Source: Trueperaceae bacterium
Lineage (GTDB): Bacteria > Deinococcota > Deinococci > Deinococcales > Trueperaceae
Assembly: GCA_003567075.1 (NCBI GenBank)
Contig: PXAU01000066.1
Coordinates: 1-11,103, forward strand
DNA: 11,103 bases
Direction of reading: 5' to 3'
In this document: positions 1 through 4,320 of the stretch, in pieces
How positions within the stretch are numbered: position 1 is the first letter of the stretch
Layout: each line of letters opens with the position of its first letter
Program-made: the position numbers and the translations under genes
Notes under the pieces: generated by a model
What the model saw: only the letters and a program-made list of their open reading frames with translations
What the model was told of the DNA's origin: nothing
Database searches by the model: none

Positions 1-201
1 GTCACGCGAGCGGCCCTGTCGGCGCTGCTCAACGAGCGCTCCGCGCTGTCGCCCGAGATGGCGATGCGGATCGAACAGGCGTTCGGCGTCTCGATGGACA
101 CCCTCTTGCGGATGCAGCTCAGCGTCGACATCGCTCAGGCGCTGGCTCGGCTCGGCGATCTCGGCGTTGAACGCTACTCACAGGAGGTGCTCCCAACGTG
201 A
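1..201 (+). CDS. higA: HigA-type antitoxin, 3' end only (5' truncated by window edge)
   Basis: The frame is open from base 1 to a TGA at 199-201, giving 66 residues of a C-terminal part. The visible protein holds the recognition end of an XRE helix-turn-helix (TRAALSALLNERSALSPEMA) followed by an IEQAFGVSMDTLLRMQ stretch and a DIAQA helix. This is the classic C-terminal half of HigA/VapI antitoxins, where the same segment reads roughly 'S-L-N-R-S-is-PEMA-R-E-aFG...LR-Q--yDlAqA'. HigA binds and neutralises the ribosome-dependent mRNA endonuclease HigB and represses its own operon. In this family higB normally lies just upstream of higA, which here would be outside the window. The stop overlaps the GTG start of the next gene by four bases (GTGA), so the two are translationally coupled. 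The family call is firm; whether a toxin is present cannot be seen. Confidence 0.85.
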   Translation, partial: VTRAALSALLNERSALSPEMAMRIEQAFGVSMDTLLRMQLSVDIAQALARLGDLGVERYSQEVLPT

Positions 202-371
202 GCACGCCCGAAGAGACACCCTCGATGGCGCGCGGCGACCACGATGCCGCCGTGAACACCGCCGCCGACAGGATCCGCGAACGCCTCGAGCGGCGCGGCA
301 TCCGGCCGCAGGACGTCAAAGACGCTCTCGCCTGGGCGCGCGAGCGACCAGACGCCACCGACCAATCCTGA
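198..371 (+). CDS. Small hypothetical protein (57 aa) coupled to higA
   Basis: A GTG start at 198 overlaps the higA stop (GTGA), and an AGGAGG ribosome binding site lies at about 182-187. The 57-residue product is hydrophilic and charged. Its first 20 residues look disordered, and a helical half follows (ADRIRERLERRG, then IRPQDVKDALAWARERPD). The second half has the 'RGI-x4-V-x-A-xx-WAR' look I associate, from memory, with small proteins found beside toxin-antitoxin genes, but I cannot assign a family. No membrane segment, cysteine or catalytic motif is seen. The position between two antitoxin-type genes suggests it belongs to that cluster. It could be a third component of the hig operon, a small antitoxin, or a non-functional ORF. 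The ribosome binding site and stop/start overlap make expression plausible; the function is unknown. Confidence 0.6.
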   Translation: MSTPEETPSMARGDHDAAVNTAADRIRERLERRGIRPQDVKDALAWARERPDATDQS

Positions 372-390
372 ACGCACCATTGGAGGCACC

Positions 391-711
391 GTGGCACGGA
401 CGTGGGATCAGATCAGACGTGATGCCATCGACTCTGGCAAACTCGACCCGAGCCGCCTCGAAGCGCTCGCTCGGTGGCAGCTGGACCGGGTCCGCGCCAG
501 GCGTCTGGCCGAGGCCCGGAAGGCGCGTGGGTTGACCCAGACCGACGTCGCCACGTCGATGGGCATCTCGCAAGCGCGCGTGTCGAAGATCGAGCGCGGC
601 GCCCTCGAGACCGCGCAGGTCGGCACGCTGCAGGCCTACGTCCGCGCCCTCGGCGGCGAGGTCGAGGTGGTCGCGCGTTTTGGCGACGAGAGCATCGTCA
701 TCGCAGGCTGA
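391..711 (+). CDS. XRE-family helix-turn-helix antitoxin-like regulator
   Basis: The protein has 106 residues from a GTG start at 391, with GGAGG at 382-386 just upstream. Residues 1-45 form a charged helical lead with repeated Arg/Ala. Residues 48-69 are a clear helix-turn-helix (LTQTDVATSMGISQARVSKI, then ERG). The tail, about 88-105, is a predicted beta hairpin (GEVEVVARFG, then ESIVIA). This plan, with an N-terminal helix, an XRE domain and a short beta tail, is that of HigA-like antitoxins paired with HigB/RelE-type toxins (Gp49-like, PF05973). In those systems the toxin gene normally lies directly upstream. Here the upstream neighbour is a 57-residue protein that does not look like such a toxin, and no toxin-sized ORF follows, so this appears to be an orphan. 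It probably binds DNA and may regulate its own cluster. Confidence is high for the fold and moderate for an antitoxin role. Confidence 0.8.
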   Translation: MARTWDQIRRDAIDSGKLDPSRLEALARWQLDRVRARRLAEARKARGLTQTDVATSMGISQARVSKIERGALETAQVGTLQAYVRALGGEVEVVARFGDESIVIAG

Positions 712-719
712 GGCCTGCG
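702..719 (+). other. Perfect 7-bp hairpin at the end of the XRE gene
   Basis: CGCAGGC at 702-708 and GCCTGCG at 713-719 are perfect inverted repeats with a four-base loop (TGAG) that contains the stop codon of the XRE gene. No T-run follows, so it is not a textbook intrinsic terminator. It could attenuate read-through or protect the 3' end of the upstream message, separating it from the next antitoxin gene. The stem is short, so chance remains possible in such GC-rich DNA. Confidence 0.4.
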
Positions 720-752
720 TCGGACCGTCAGGGTAGACGAAGGAGGCGCATC

Positions 753-962
753 GTGGACGCTCGCATGCATGCGTTGAGCATCGAGGAGAAGCTCGAGCTC
801 ATTGAGGCGCTGTGGAACAGCATCGCCGCCGACCAGGCAGCTCTTCCGGTAACGGATGAGCAGCGCCACGAGCTTGACCTGCGTCTTGCGGAGTTCGAAG
901 CCGACGGCGATCTCGGCCGCGACGCCACGAGCGTCCTCGAGGAGATCCGGCAGCGGCTGTAG
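753..962 (+). CDS. PF09720/TIGR02574-type addiction module antitoxin
   Basis: The protein has 69 residues from a GTG start at 753, preceded by AAGGAGG at about 740-746. The first 21 residues contain the family signature 'LS-EEkLELIEALW-SI' (ALSIEEKLELIEALWNSI), followed by the 'LPVTDEQRHELDLRLAEFEA' segment typical of the putative addiction module component family (PF09720, TIGR02574). These small helical proteins are antitoxins of RelE/ParE-family toxins, whose gene normally starts within a few bases of the antitoxin stop. Here a GTG at 965 begins with MRVWFR, which could be the first residues of such a toxin, but homology to the duplicated rplQ region begins about 60 bases later. The partner therefore seems lost and the antitoxin is probably an orphan. 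The family assignment is firm. Confidence 0.85.
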   Translation: MDARMHALSIEEKLELIEALWNSIAADQAALPVTDEQRHELDLRLAEFEADGDLGRDATSVLEEIRQRL

Positions 963-964
963 CC

Positions 965-1028
965 GTGCGCGTCTGGTTCCGCCTCCGTTCGCCGGTACCG
1001 TACGCCCGTACCGCACGCCGCCAAGCAC
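965..1028 (+). pseudogene. Possible 5' stub of a lost ParE/RelE-type toxin
   Basis: Two bases after the PF09720 antitoxin stop, a GTG opens a frame beginning MRVWFRLRSPVPYAR. ParE/RelE toxins that pair with this antitoxin often begin 'M-R-V-x-F-x-P', and the spacing is where the toxin should start. Only about 20 codons precede the point (about 1029) where the sequence becomes a copy of the rplQ downstream region. The frame stays open beyond that but is then only antisense to the rplQ remnant. The stretch also contains a 12-base imperfect direct repeat (995-1006 and 1008-1019, one mismatch). The resemblance covers only six residues, so this is an inference from context; it may simply be non-coding DNA. 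Confidence 0.25.
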
Positions 1029-1035
1029 ACGACCA

Positions 1036-1067
1036 CGCCCCCGACCGCATCCCAGCGACCGGTGGCG
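1036..1067 (-). other. Decayed copy of the ribosomal operon terminator hairpin
   Basis: Arms 1036-1048 and 1055-1067 correspond to the 13-base-pair hairpin at 2178-2209. One arm carries a G-to-T change at 1063, which breaks the central run of G-C pairs, and the loop has one substitution. It lies 88 bases past the stop of the rplQ remnant in its reading direction. It probably still folds, more weakly. Confidence 0.55.
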
Positions 1068-1155
1068 CACCCTTCACGTGCCCCACGAGGGCAACGCGTC
1101 GACAGGCCAAGGGCGACGAACAGCCCGCCCTCAGACCGGCCCCAAAGACCCGCCC

Positions 1156-1377
1156 TCAGCCCTCGTCCTCCACCAGCTCGATGAACGTCTCCTGCACCGC
1201 GTCACCGCGCCGCGCGGTGGTGATCAGCTTCTCCACGAAAGGCTGCAGGTTCTCGGCCTTCGTGATGGTGGTCTTGATGCGGCCGTGCCAAAACAACGCC
1301 GTCGCCTGGGCTCGCGCCAGGGCGATCCGGCTGCCGCTGCGCCGGTTCAGCGTGCGGCCGCTCGACGGGTGCCGCAT
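1156..1377 (-). pseudogene. Partial second copy of rplQ (L17) with internal in-frame deletion
   Basis: From the ATG at 1377 the frame encodes 73 residues against 120 in the intact rplQ at 2317-2679. Residues 1-59 match L17 1-59 with seven substitutions (for example L4P, K9T, H13R, K30W), then the sequence jumps to L17 residue 107 (AVQETFIELVEDEG). Residues 60-106 are missing, exactly 47 codons, so the frame survives. The lost part holds the central core of L17, including the conserved GGYTRI motif, so the product could hardly fold as L17. A purine-rich AAGGGGGAG precedes the ATG. The frame also continues upstream into former rpoA codons, because the rpoA stop is replaced (LRLKGER, then the Met). 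With no visible promoter on this strand it is most likely a pseudogene. Confidence 0.88.
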
Positions 1378-1473
1378 GCGCTCCCCCTTCAGCCTCAGGT
1401 CGGTGGCGGCGAGGCGTTCCGTGATCGCCTCGCGGCGCAAGTGACCTTCCCGGGCGCGCTGGGGACGTCGTCC
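1378..1473 (-). pseudogene. Remnants of rpoA 3' end (C-terminal tail and linker)
   Basis: Read on the minus strand, 1378-1432 encode ITERLAATDLRLKGER, matching the RpoA ending IKERLAATGLKLKE. The rpoA TAG stop and three neighbouring bases are altered, so the frame runs into the rplQ remnant. Positions 1443-1473 match 2878-2908, the intact rpoA codons for about residues 242-251 (DDVPTGPEPV) in the linker between the two alpha domains, at 26 of 31 bases. About 140 bases encoding most of the alpha C-terminal domain (B positions 2738-2877) are missing between these pieces. The tail match is clear. The linker match is shorter but retains an exact 14-base run. Confidence 0.7.
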
Positions 1474-1516
1474 AAGAAGGCCTTCACATGGACCTGGTTG
1501 CAGACGTCGAACGCAA

Positions 1517-1546
1517 GTGACGCCGTCCGAACGAAGTGGGTATGAT
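1517..1546 (+). promoter_or_regulatory. Putative sigma70-type promoter of the mazEF module
   Basis: A good -10 element TATGAT lies at 1541-1546. A partial -35 match, GTGACG, lies at 1517-1522, 18 bases upstream, and shares TGAC with the TTGACA consensus. Transcription would start near 1553, about 23 bases before the antitoxin ATG. The -10 lies inside the palindrome at 1539-1559, so a repressor bound there would block initiation. The -10 is convincing and the -35 weak. Confidence 0.5.
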
Positions 1547-1559
1547 ACGGTGTCATACC
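1539..1559 (+). promoter_or_regulatory. Palindromic operator, probably for autoregulation by the RHH antitoxin
   Basis: GGTATGATAC (1539-1548) and GTGTCATACC (1550-1559) form a 21-base palindrome centred on 1549, with 9 of 10 pairs complementary. It overlaps the -10 element TATGAT and ends 16 bases before the antitoxin ATG. Ribbon-helix-helix antitoxins typically bind such palindromes as dimers to repress their own operon, with affinity tuned by the toxin ratio. It is also notable as AT-richer than its surroundings. Confidence 0.7.
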
Positions 1560-1575
1560 ATCAGGGAGGGTGCGC

Positions 1576-1818
1576 ATGGCCAAAGCCAAGGTTGCGGTCA
1601 CGCTCGACTCGGAGCTCCTTGGGGAGCTCGATGCGCTCGTCGCCCAACGCCGGTTCAAGAGCCGGAGCCAGGCCATCGAGGCGGCCATCGCCGAGAAACT
1701 CGAACGGTTGGGCGGCACCCGACTGGCGCGGGAGGTCGCGAAACTCGATCCCGACGAGGAGCGCGCCTTCGCCGAGGAAGGCATGGCTTCGGAGCTCGCC
1801 TCGTGGCCCGAATACTGA
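1576..1818 (+). CDS. MazE-like ribbon-helix-helix antitoxin (CopG family)
   Basis: The ATG at 1576 is chosen over the GTG at 1570 because the GGGAGG ribosome binding site (1564-1569) abuts the GTG but is six bases from the ATG. The product has 80 residues. Residues 5-11 (KVAVTLD) fit the DNA-binding beta strand, 12-25 helix A, and 29-45 (SRSQAIEAAIAEKLERL) helix B with the usual S-R-S-Q turn, giving a ribbon-helix-helix fold. The acidic tail (about 53-80, rich in Glu and Asp, with W77) fits the flexible toxin-binding region of such antitoxins. It should neutralise the MazF-like toxin whose gene overlaps its last 16 bases, and bind the palindrome upstream to repress the operon. Confidence 0.88.
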   Translation: MAKAKVAVTLDSELLGELDALVAQRRFKSRSQAIEAAIAEKLERLGGTRLAREVAKLDPDEERAFAEEGMASELASWPEY

Positions 1819-2141
1819 GGGGCGAGGTCCGCTGGGCCGATCTCAGCCCCACGCACGCTCAGGAGCAGGCCGGCCATCGCCCGGTCCTCATCCTGAGCCA
1901 CGACGTGTTCAACGAGCGATCGGGAACCGTGATCGCGGTCGCACTCACCAGCCGACAACCGCGAGCGGGCTTTCCCCTCGTCCTGGAGTCCAAGGCGGAT
2001 GGGCTACCGACGCCTTCCTGGATCAAGATCAGCCAGATCCGGACGCTGGCAGCAGAACGAATCGGACGCCGCATCGCCCGGGCGTCCGATCAAGAACTCG
2101 CTCACGTGATCGACGGACTGAACGAGATCCTCGGCCGGTAA
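1803..2141 (+). CDS. mazF: MazF/PemK-type endoribonuclease toxin
   Basis: The GTG start at 1803 overlaps the antitoxin by 16 bases, with GGAG at 1791-1794. The 112-residue length is normal for MazF. The order of motifs is that of the PF02452 fold: a first strand RGEVRWADL (6-14); the loop leading to EQAGHRPVLILS (21-32) with R26, the position of the conserved catalytic arginine; VIAVALTS (43-50) with T49, the second catalytic position; and PSWIKISQIRTL (71-82). MazF toxins cleave single-stranded RNA at short sequences and halt translation when the antitoxin is degraded. No frameshift or missing active-site residue is seen, so the toxin is probably functional. It converges on rplQ and is followed by a hairpin. 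The cut-site specificity cannot be read from sequence. Confidence 0.92.
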   Translation: MARILRGEVRWADLSPTHAQEQAGHRPVLILSHDVFNERSGTVIAVALTSRQPRAGFPLVLESKADGLPTPSWIKISQIRTLAAERIGRRIARASDQELAHVIDGLNEILGR

Positions 2142-2177
2142 CCACCTCGCGGTCGCTGCCGCAGGCACCCACGACCA

Positions 2178-2209
2178 CGCCCCCGACCGCATCACAGCGA
2201 CCGGGGGCG
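2178..2209 (-). terminator. Probable transcription terminator of the ribosomal protein operon
   Basis: Arms 2178-2190 and 2197-2209 form a 13-pair stem with a six-base loop, 107 bases beyond the rplQ stop. In minus-strand RNA every position pairs, because the GGTC in each arm forms G-C, G-U, U-G and C-G. In plus-strand RNA the same positions give two A-C mismatches. The structure is therefore tuned for the ribosomal operon, though it may also stop transcripts leaving mazF, whose stop is 36 bases away. No T-run follows, so termination efficiency is uncertain. Confidence 0.65.
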
Positions 2210-2316
2210 CACCCTTCACGTGCCCCACGAGGGCGACGCGTCGACAGGCCAAGGGCGACGAACAGCCCGCCCTCAGACCGGCCATCAGACCGGCCCAAAG
2301 ACCGGAAGACCCGCCC

Positions 2317-2679
2317 TCAGCCCTCGTCCTTCACCAGCTCGATGAACGCCTCCTGCACCGCGTCACCGCGGCGCGTACCCAGGCGGTAGATGCGGGTGTA
2401 GCCGCCGGGGCGGGTGGCGAAGCTCGGGGCGATTTCACTCATGAGCTTGCGCTGCACCTCTTTGTCCTGGATGTCGCGCGCGATGAGGCGGCGCGAGTGC
2501 AGGTCGCCGCGGCGCGCGGTGGTGATCAGCTTCTCCACGAAGGGCTGCAGGTTCTTGGCCTTCGTGATGGTGGTCTTGATGCGGCCGTGCTTGAACAGCG
2601 CCGTCGCCTGGCTCCGGGCCAGGGCGATCCGGCTGCTGCTGTGGCGGTTGAGCTTGCGGCCGCTCGAGAGGTGACGCAT
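2317..2679 (-). CDS. rplQ: 50S ribosomal protein L17
   Basis: This is a full-length 120-residue L17 of the 50S subunit, which sits near the exit of the peptide tunnel. It begins with MRHLSSGRKLNRHSSSRIAL, the universal L17 start, and keeps the basic IKTTITKAKNLQPFVEKLIT segment (34-53) and the GGYTRI motif (92-97). The TRRGD ending and overall length resemble Deinococcus L17 more than the proteobacterial form. The ATG has AAGGAG nine bases upstream, formed by the last rpoA codons. It is the last gene of the operon, six bases after rpoA. A shortened second copy lies at 1156-1377. No change in key residues is seen here, so this is the working copy. Confidence 0.98.
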   Translation of the reverse strand: MRHLSSGRKLNRHSSSRIALARSQATALFKHGRIKTTITKAKNLQPFVEKLITTARRGDLHSRRLIARDIQDKEVQRKLMSEIAPSFATRPGGYTRIYRLGTRRGDAVQEAFIELVKDEG

Positions 2680-2685
2680 GGGGCT

Positions 2686-3630
2686 CTACTCCTTCAGCTT
2701 CAGGCCGGTGGCGGCGAGGCGTTCCTTGATCTCCTCGAGGCTCTTCTCGCCGACGCCGCCCACCTTCTTCAGGTCGCGCTCGGAGAGCGCCAAGAGGGCG
2801 TTGACGGAGTCGATGCCCTCCTCCTGCAGGGAGTGAAGCACGCGCGAGGAGAGCTCGAGGCTCTCGAGGCTCATCAAGACCGGCTCGGGCCCGGTGGGGA
2901 CGTCGTCCGCCGCGGGCTTGGTGGGGATGGTCATGACCGGCACCTTGGCCGGCTCCAGTTCGGTGACGTCGCCGCTGAACACGTTCAGCTGCGCGCGCAT
3001 GATGTCGACCGCCTGATCGAGCGCGTCGCGCGGCTCGGTGCTGCCGTCCGTCCAGACGCGCAACACCAGGCGGTCCAAGTCGGTCTTCTGACCGACGCGG
3101 GTGTCCTCGACCCGGTACGCCACGCGCCGCACGGGCGTGAACAGCGCGTCGACGGGGATCGAGTTGATGCGGTCCTTGGTGCCGTGGATCTCGGCCGGCA
3201 CGTAGCCGACGCCGTGCTCCACCCGCACTTCCATCACCAGCTTGCCGCCCTTGCCGAGCGTGGCGACGTGCAGCTCGGGGTTGACCACCTCGGCGCCCAG
3301 CGGCACGTCGAAGTCGGCCGCGGTGACGGGGCCGGGGGTCTCCTTGCGCAGCGTGAGCGTGACCGGGTCGTCGTCGTGCAGCTTGACCACCAGGTCCTTG
3401 AGGTTGAGGATGATCTGCATCACGTCCTCGGTCACGCCTTGGATGGTCGAGAACTCGTGCAGCACGTCCTCGATGTACACGCTGGTGACCGCGGTGCCGG
3501 GGATGCTCGAGAGCAGCACGCGCCGCAGGGGGTTGCCGAGGGTGACGCCGTAGCCACGCGGCAGCGGCTCCACCACGAACTCGCCGTAGTTGGCGCTGGA
3601 CTTGGCCTTGAACTCGGGGATGATCTGCAC
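2686..3630 (-). CDS. rpoA: DNA-directed RNA polymerase subunit alpha
   Basis: The product is 314 residues from a GTG start with GGAGG upstream. Residues 1-225 are the N-terminal domain that dimerises and anchors beta and beta', with the conserved LGNPLRRVLLSSIPG at 31-45 and VYIEDVLHEFSTI at 51-63. A Pro-rich linker (about 226-252) leads to the C-terminal domain (about 254-312), which binds UP elements and activators. R263 occupies the place of E. coli R265, and the G294, K296, S297 group and the EIKERL helix are present. The position of E. coli N268 is His. The gene lies 40 bases after rpsD and six bases before rplQ, the usual alpha-operon order. Its 3' part is duplicated in broken form at 1378-1473. 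Confidence 0.98.
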   Translation of the reverse strand: MQIIPEFKAKSSANYGEFVVEPLPRGYGVTLGNPLRRVLLSSIPGTAVTSVYIEDVLHEFSTIQGVTEDVMQIILNLKDLVVKLHDDDPVTLTLRKETPGPVTAADFDVPLGAEVVNPELHVATLGKGGKLVMEVRVEHGVGYVPAEIHGTKDRINSIPVDALFTPVRRVAYRVEDTRVGQKTDLDRLVLRVWTDGSTEPRDALDQAVDIMRAQLNVFSGDVTELEPAKVPVMTIPTKPAADDVPTGPEPVLMSLESLELSSRVLHSLQEEGIDSVNALLALSERDLKKVGGVGEKSLEEIKERLAATGLKLKE

Positions 3631-3670
3631 CTAGTGCCTCCAGAGGGGGATCAGCGCGAGGCGAGCGGGG

Positions 3671-4288
3671 TCAGCGCGAGTAGTACTCGATGACCTGCAG
3701 CTCGTTGACCGGCACGACGATGTCCTCACGGCTCGGGCGGTGCAGGAAGCGGCCTTTGAGCGTCTCGGCGTCGAACTCGAGCCAGGGGAAGGGCTTGCCG
3801 CGCTTGCGCGCGTCGAGGTTGTCCTTGATGAACTGCATCTTGCGGGCGTTCGCGTGCACGGCGATCTCGTCGCCGGGGTTCACGCGGTAGGAGGGGATGT
3901 CGATGCGCTGCCCGTTCACGGTGATGTGCCCGTGCGCGACGAACTGGCGCGCCTGGCGCCGGGTGGCGGCGATGCCCAGGCGGTACACGACGTTGTCGAG
4001 GCGCGACTCGAGCAGCTGCAGGAACACCGCGCCGGTGGCGCCGGTCTTGCGGCTGGCCTCCTCGAACAGGCGCGCGAACTGCTTCTCGCTCATGTTGTAG
4101 TAGAAGCGCAGCTTCTGCTTCTCGCGCAGCCGCACGGCGAAGTCCGAGGGCTTGCGTCGCCGCCGCTGGCCGTGCTGGCCGGGCGGGTACGGGTGGCGCT
4201 CCATGTACTTCTGCGCCTTGGGGGATTCGACCAGGTTGACGCCTTCGCGCCTGCAGATCTTGACGATCGGTCCGCGGTAACGACCCAT
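3671..4288 (-). CDS. rpsD: 30S ribosomal protein S4 (zinc-less form)
   Basis: S4 is a primary 16S rRNA binding protein that nucleates 30S assembly. The 205 residues begin MGRYRGPIVKICRREGVNLV and carry the PYPPGQHGQRRRRKPSDFAV segment, then the S4 RNA-binding domain RLDNVVYRLGIAATRRQARQ (about 95-114). The Thermus S4 zinc motif (four cysteines in the first ~31 residues) is absent; only Cys12 remains, and the second cysteine pair is replaced by SPKAQKY. This matches the zinc-independent type of Deinococcus. A 32-base leader separates it from rpsK. S4 autoregulates the alpha operon in E. coli, but no obvious equivalent site can be recognised here. Confidence 0.97.
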   Translation of the reverse strand: MGRYRGPIVKICRREGVNLVESPKAQKYMERHPYPPGQHGQRRRRKPSDFAVRLREKQKLRFYYNMSEKQFARLFEEASRKTGATGAVFLQLLESRLDNVVYRLGIAATRRQARQFVAHGHITVNGQRIDIPSYRVNPGDEIAVHANARKMQFIKDNLDARKRGKPFPWLEFDAETLKGRFLHRPSREDIVVPVNELQVIEYYSR

Positions 4289-4320
4289 GCGTGGTCTCCT
4301 CTACTCTCTCGCCCGGGGCG

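Larger units (their letters stand above)
1029..1473. repeat. Outer, decayed copy of the operon-end duplication (rpoA 3' part, rplQ, terminator)
   Basis: This block matches 2171-2908 in the same orientation. Matching begins at ACGACCACGCCCCCGACCGC (1029 against 2171) and runs through the hairpin region, the rplQ downstream spacer, rplQ and the rpoA tail to about 1432 (2737 in the intact copy). After a gap there is a further match, 1443-1473 against 2878-2908 (26 of 31 bases). By eye the spacer and rplQ 3' end are about 96-97% identical, while the 5' half of rplQ is much more diverged. The copy has lost 141 bases inside rplQ, about 130 bases of the rpoA C-terminal domain, three bases around the rpoA stop and short repeats in the spacer. 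Confidence 0.9.
2171..2908. repeat. Intact copy of the operon-end duplication
   Basis: This is the functional counterpart of 1029-1473: the terminator hairpin, the spacer, complete rplQ and the 3' part of rpoA. It contains the two 14-base imperfect repeats (2362-2375 and 2503-2516, one mismatch, 141 bases apart) between which the other copy was deleted. The spacer between rplQ and the hairpin carries short tandem motifs (AGACCGGCC, then CAGACCGGCCC and AAGACCGG) that are partly missing from the other copy. Confidence 0.88.

Noticed and set aside
702..719. Hairpin as a definite intrinsic terminator
   Set aside because: The stem is only seven pairs and no T-run follows, so it is recorded only as a hairpin.
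965..1444. Plus-strand 159-codon frame as a full toxin gene
   Set aside because: After the first ~20 codons it is only antisense to the rplQ remnant, and its residues show no toxin fold, so only a possible stub is listed.
1517..2389. Plus-strand 290-codon frame overlapping mazEF
   Set aside because: It has Arg/Pro/Ser-rich low-complexity shadow composition. The MazE and MazF frames there have clear motifs and signals instead.
2497..3693. Long plus-strand open frame of 398 codons
   Set aside because: It is antisense to rpoA and rplQ, rich in His, Asp, Val and Leu from complement codons, and has no recognisable domain. Long shadow frames are expected at this GC content.
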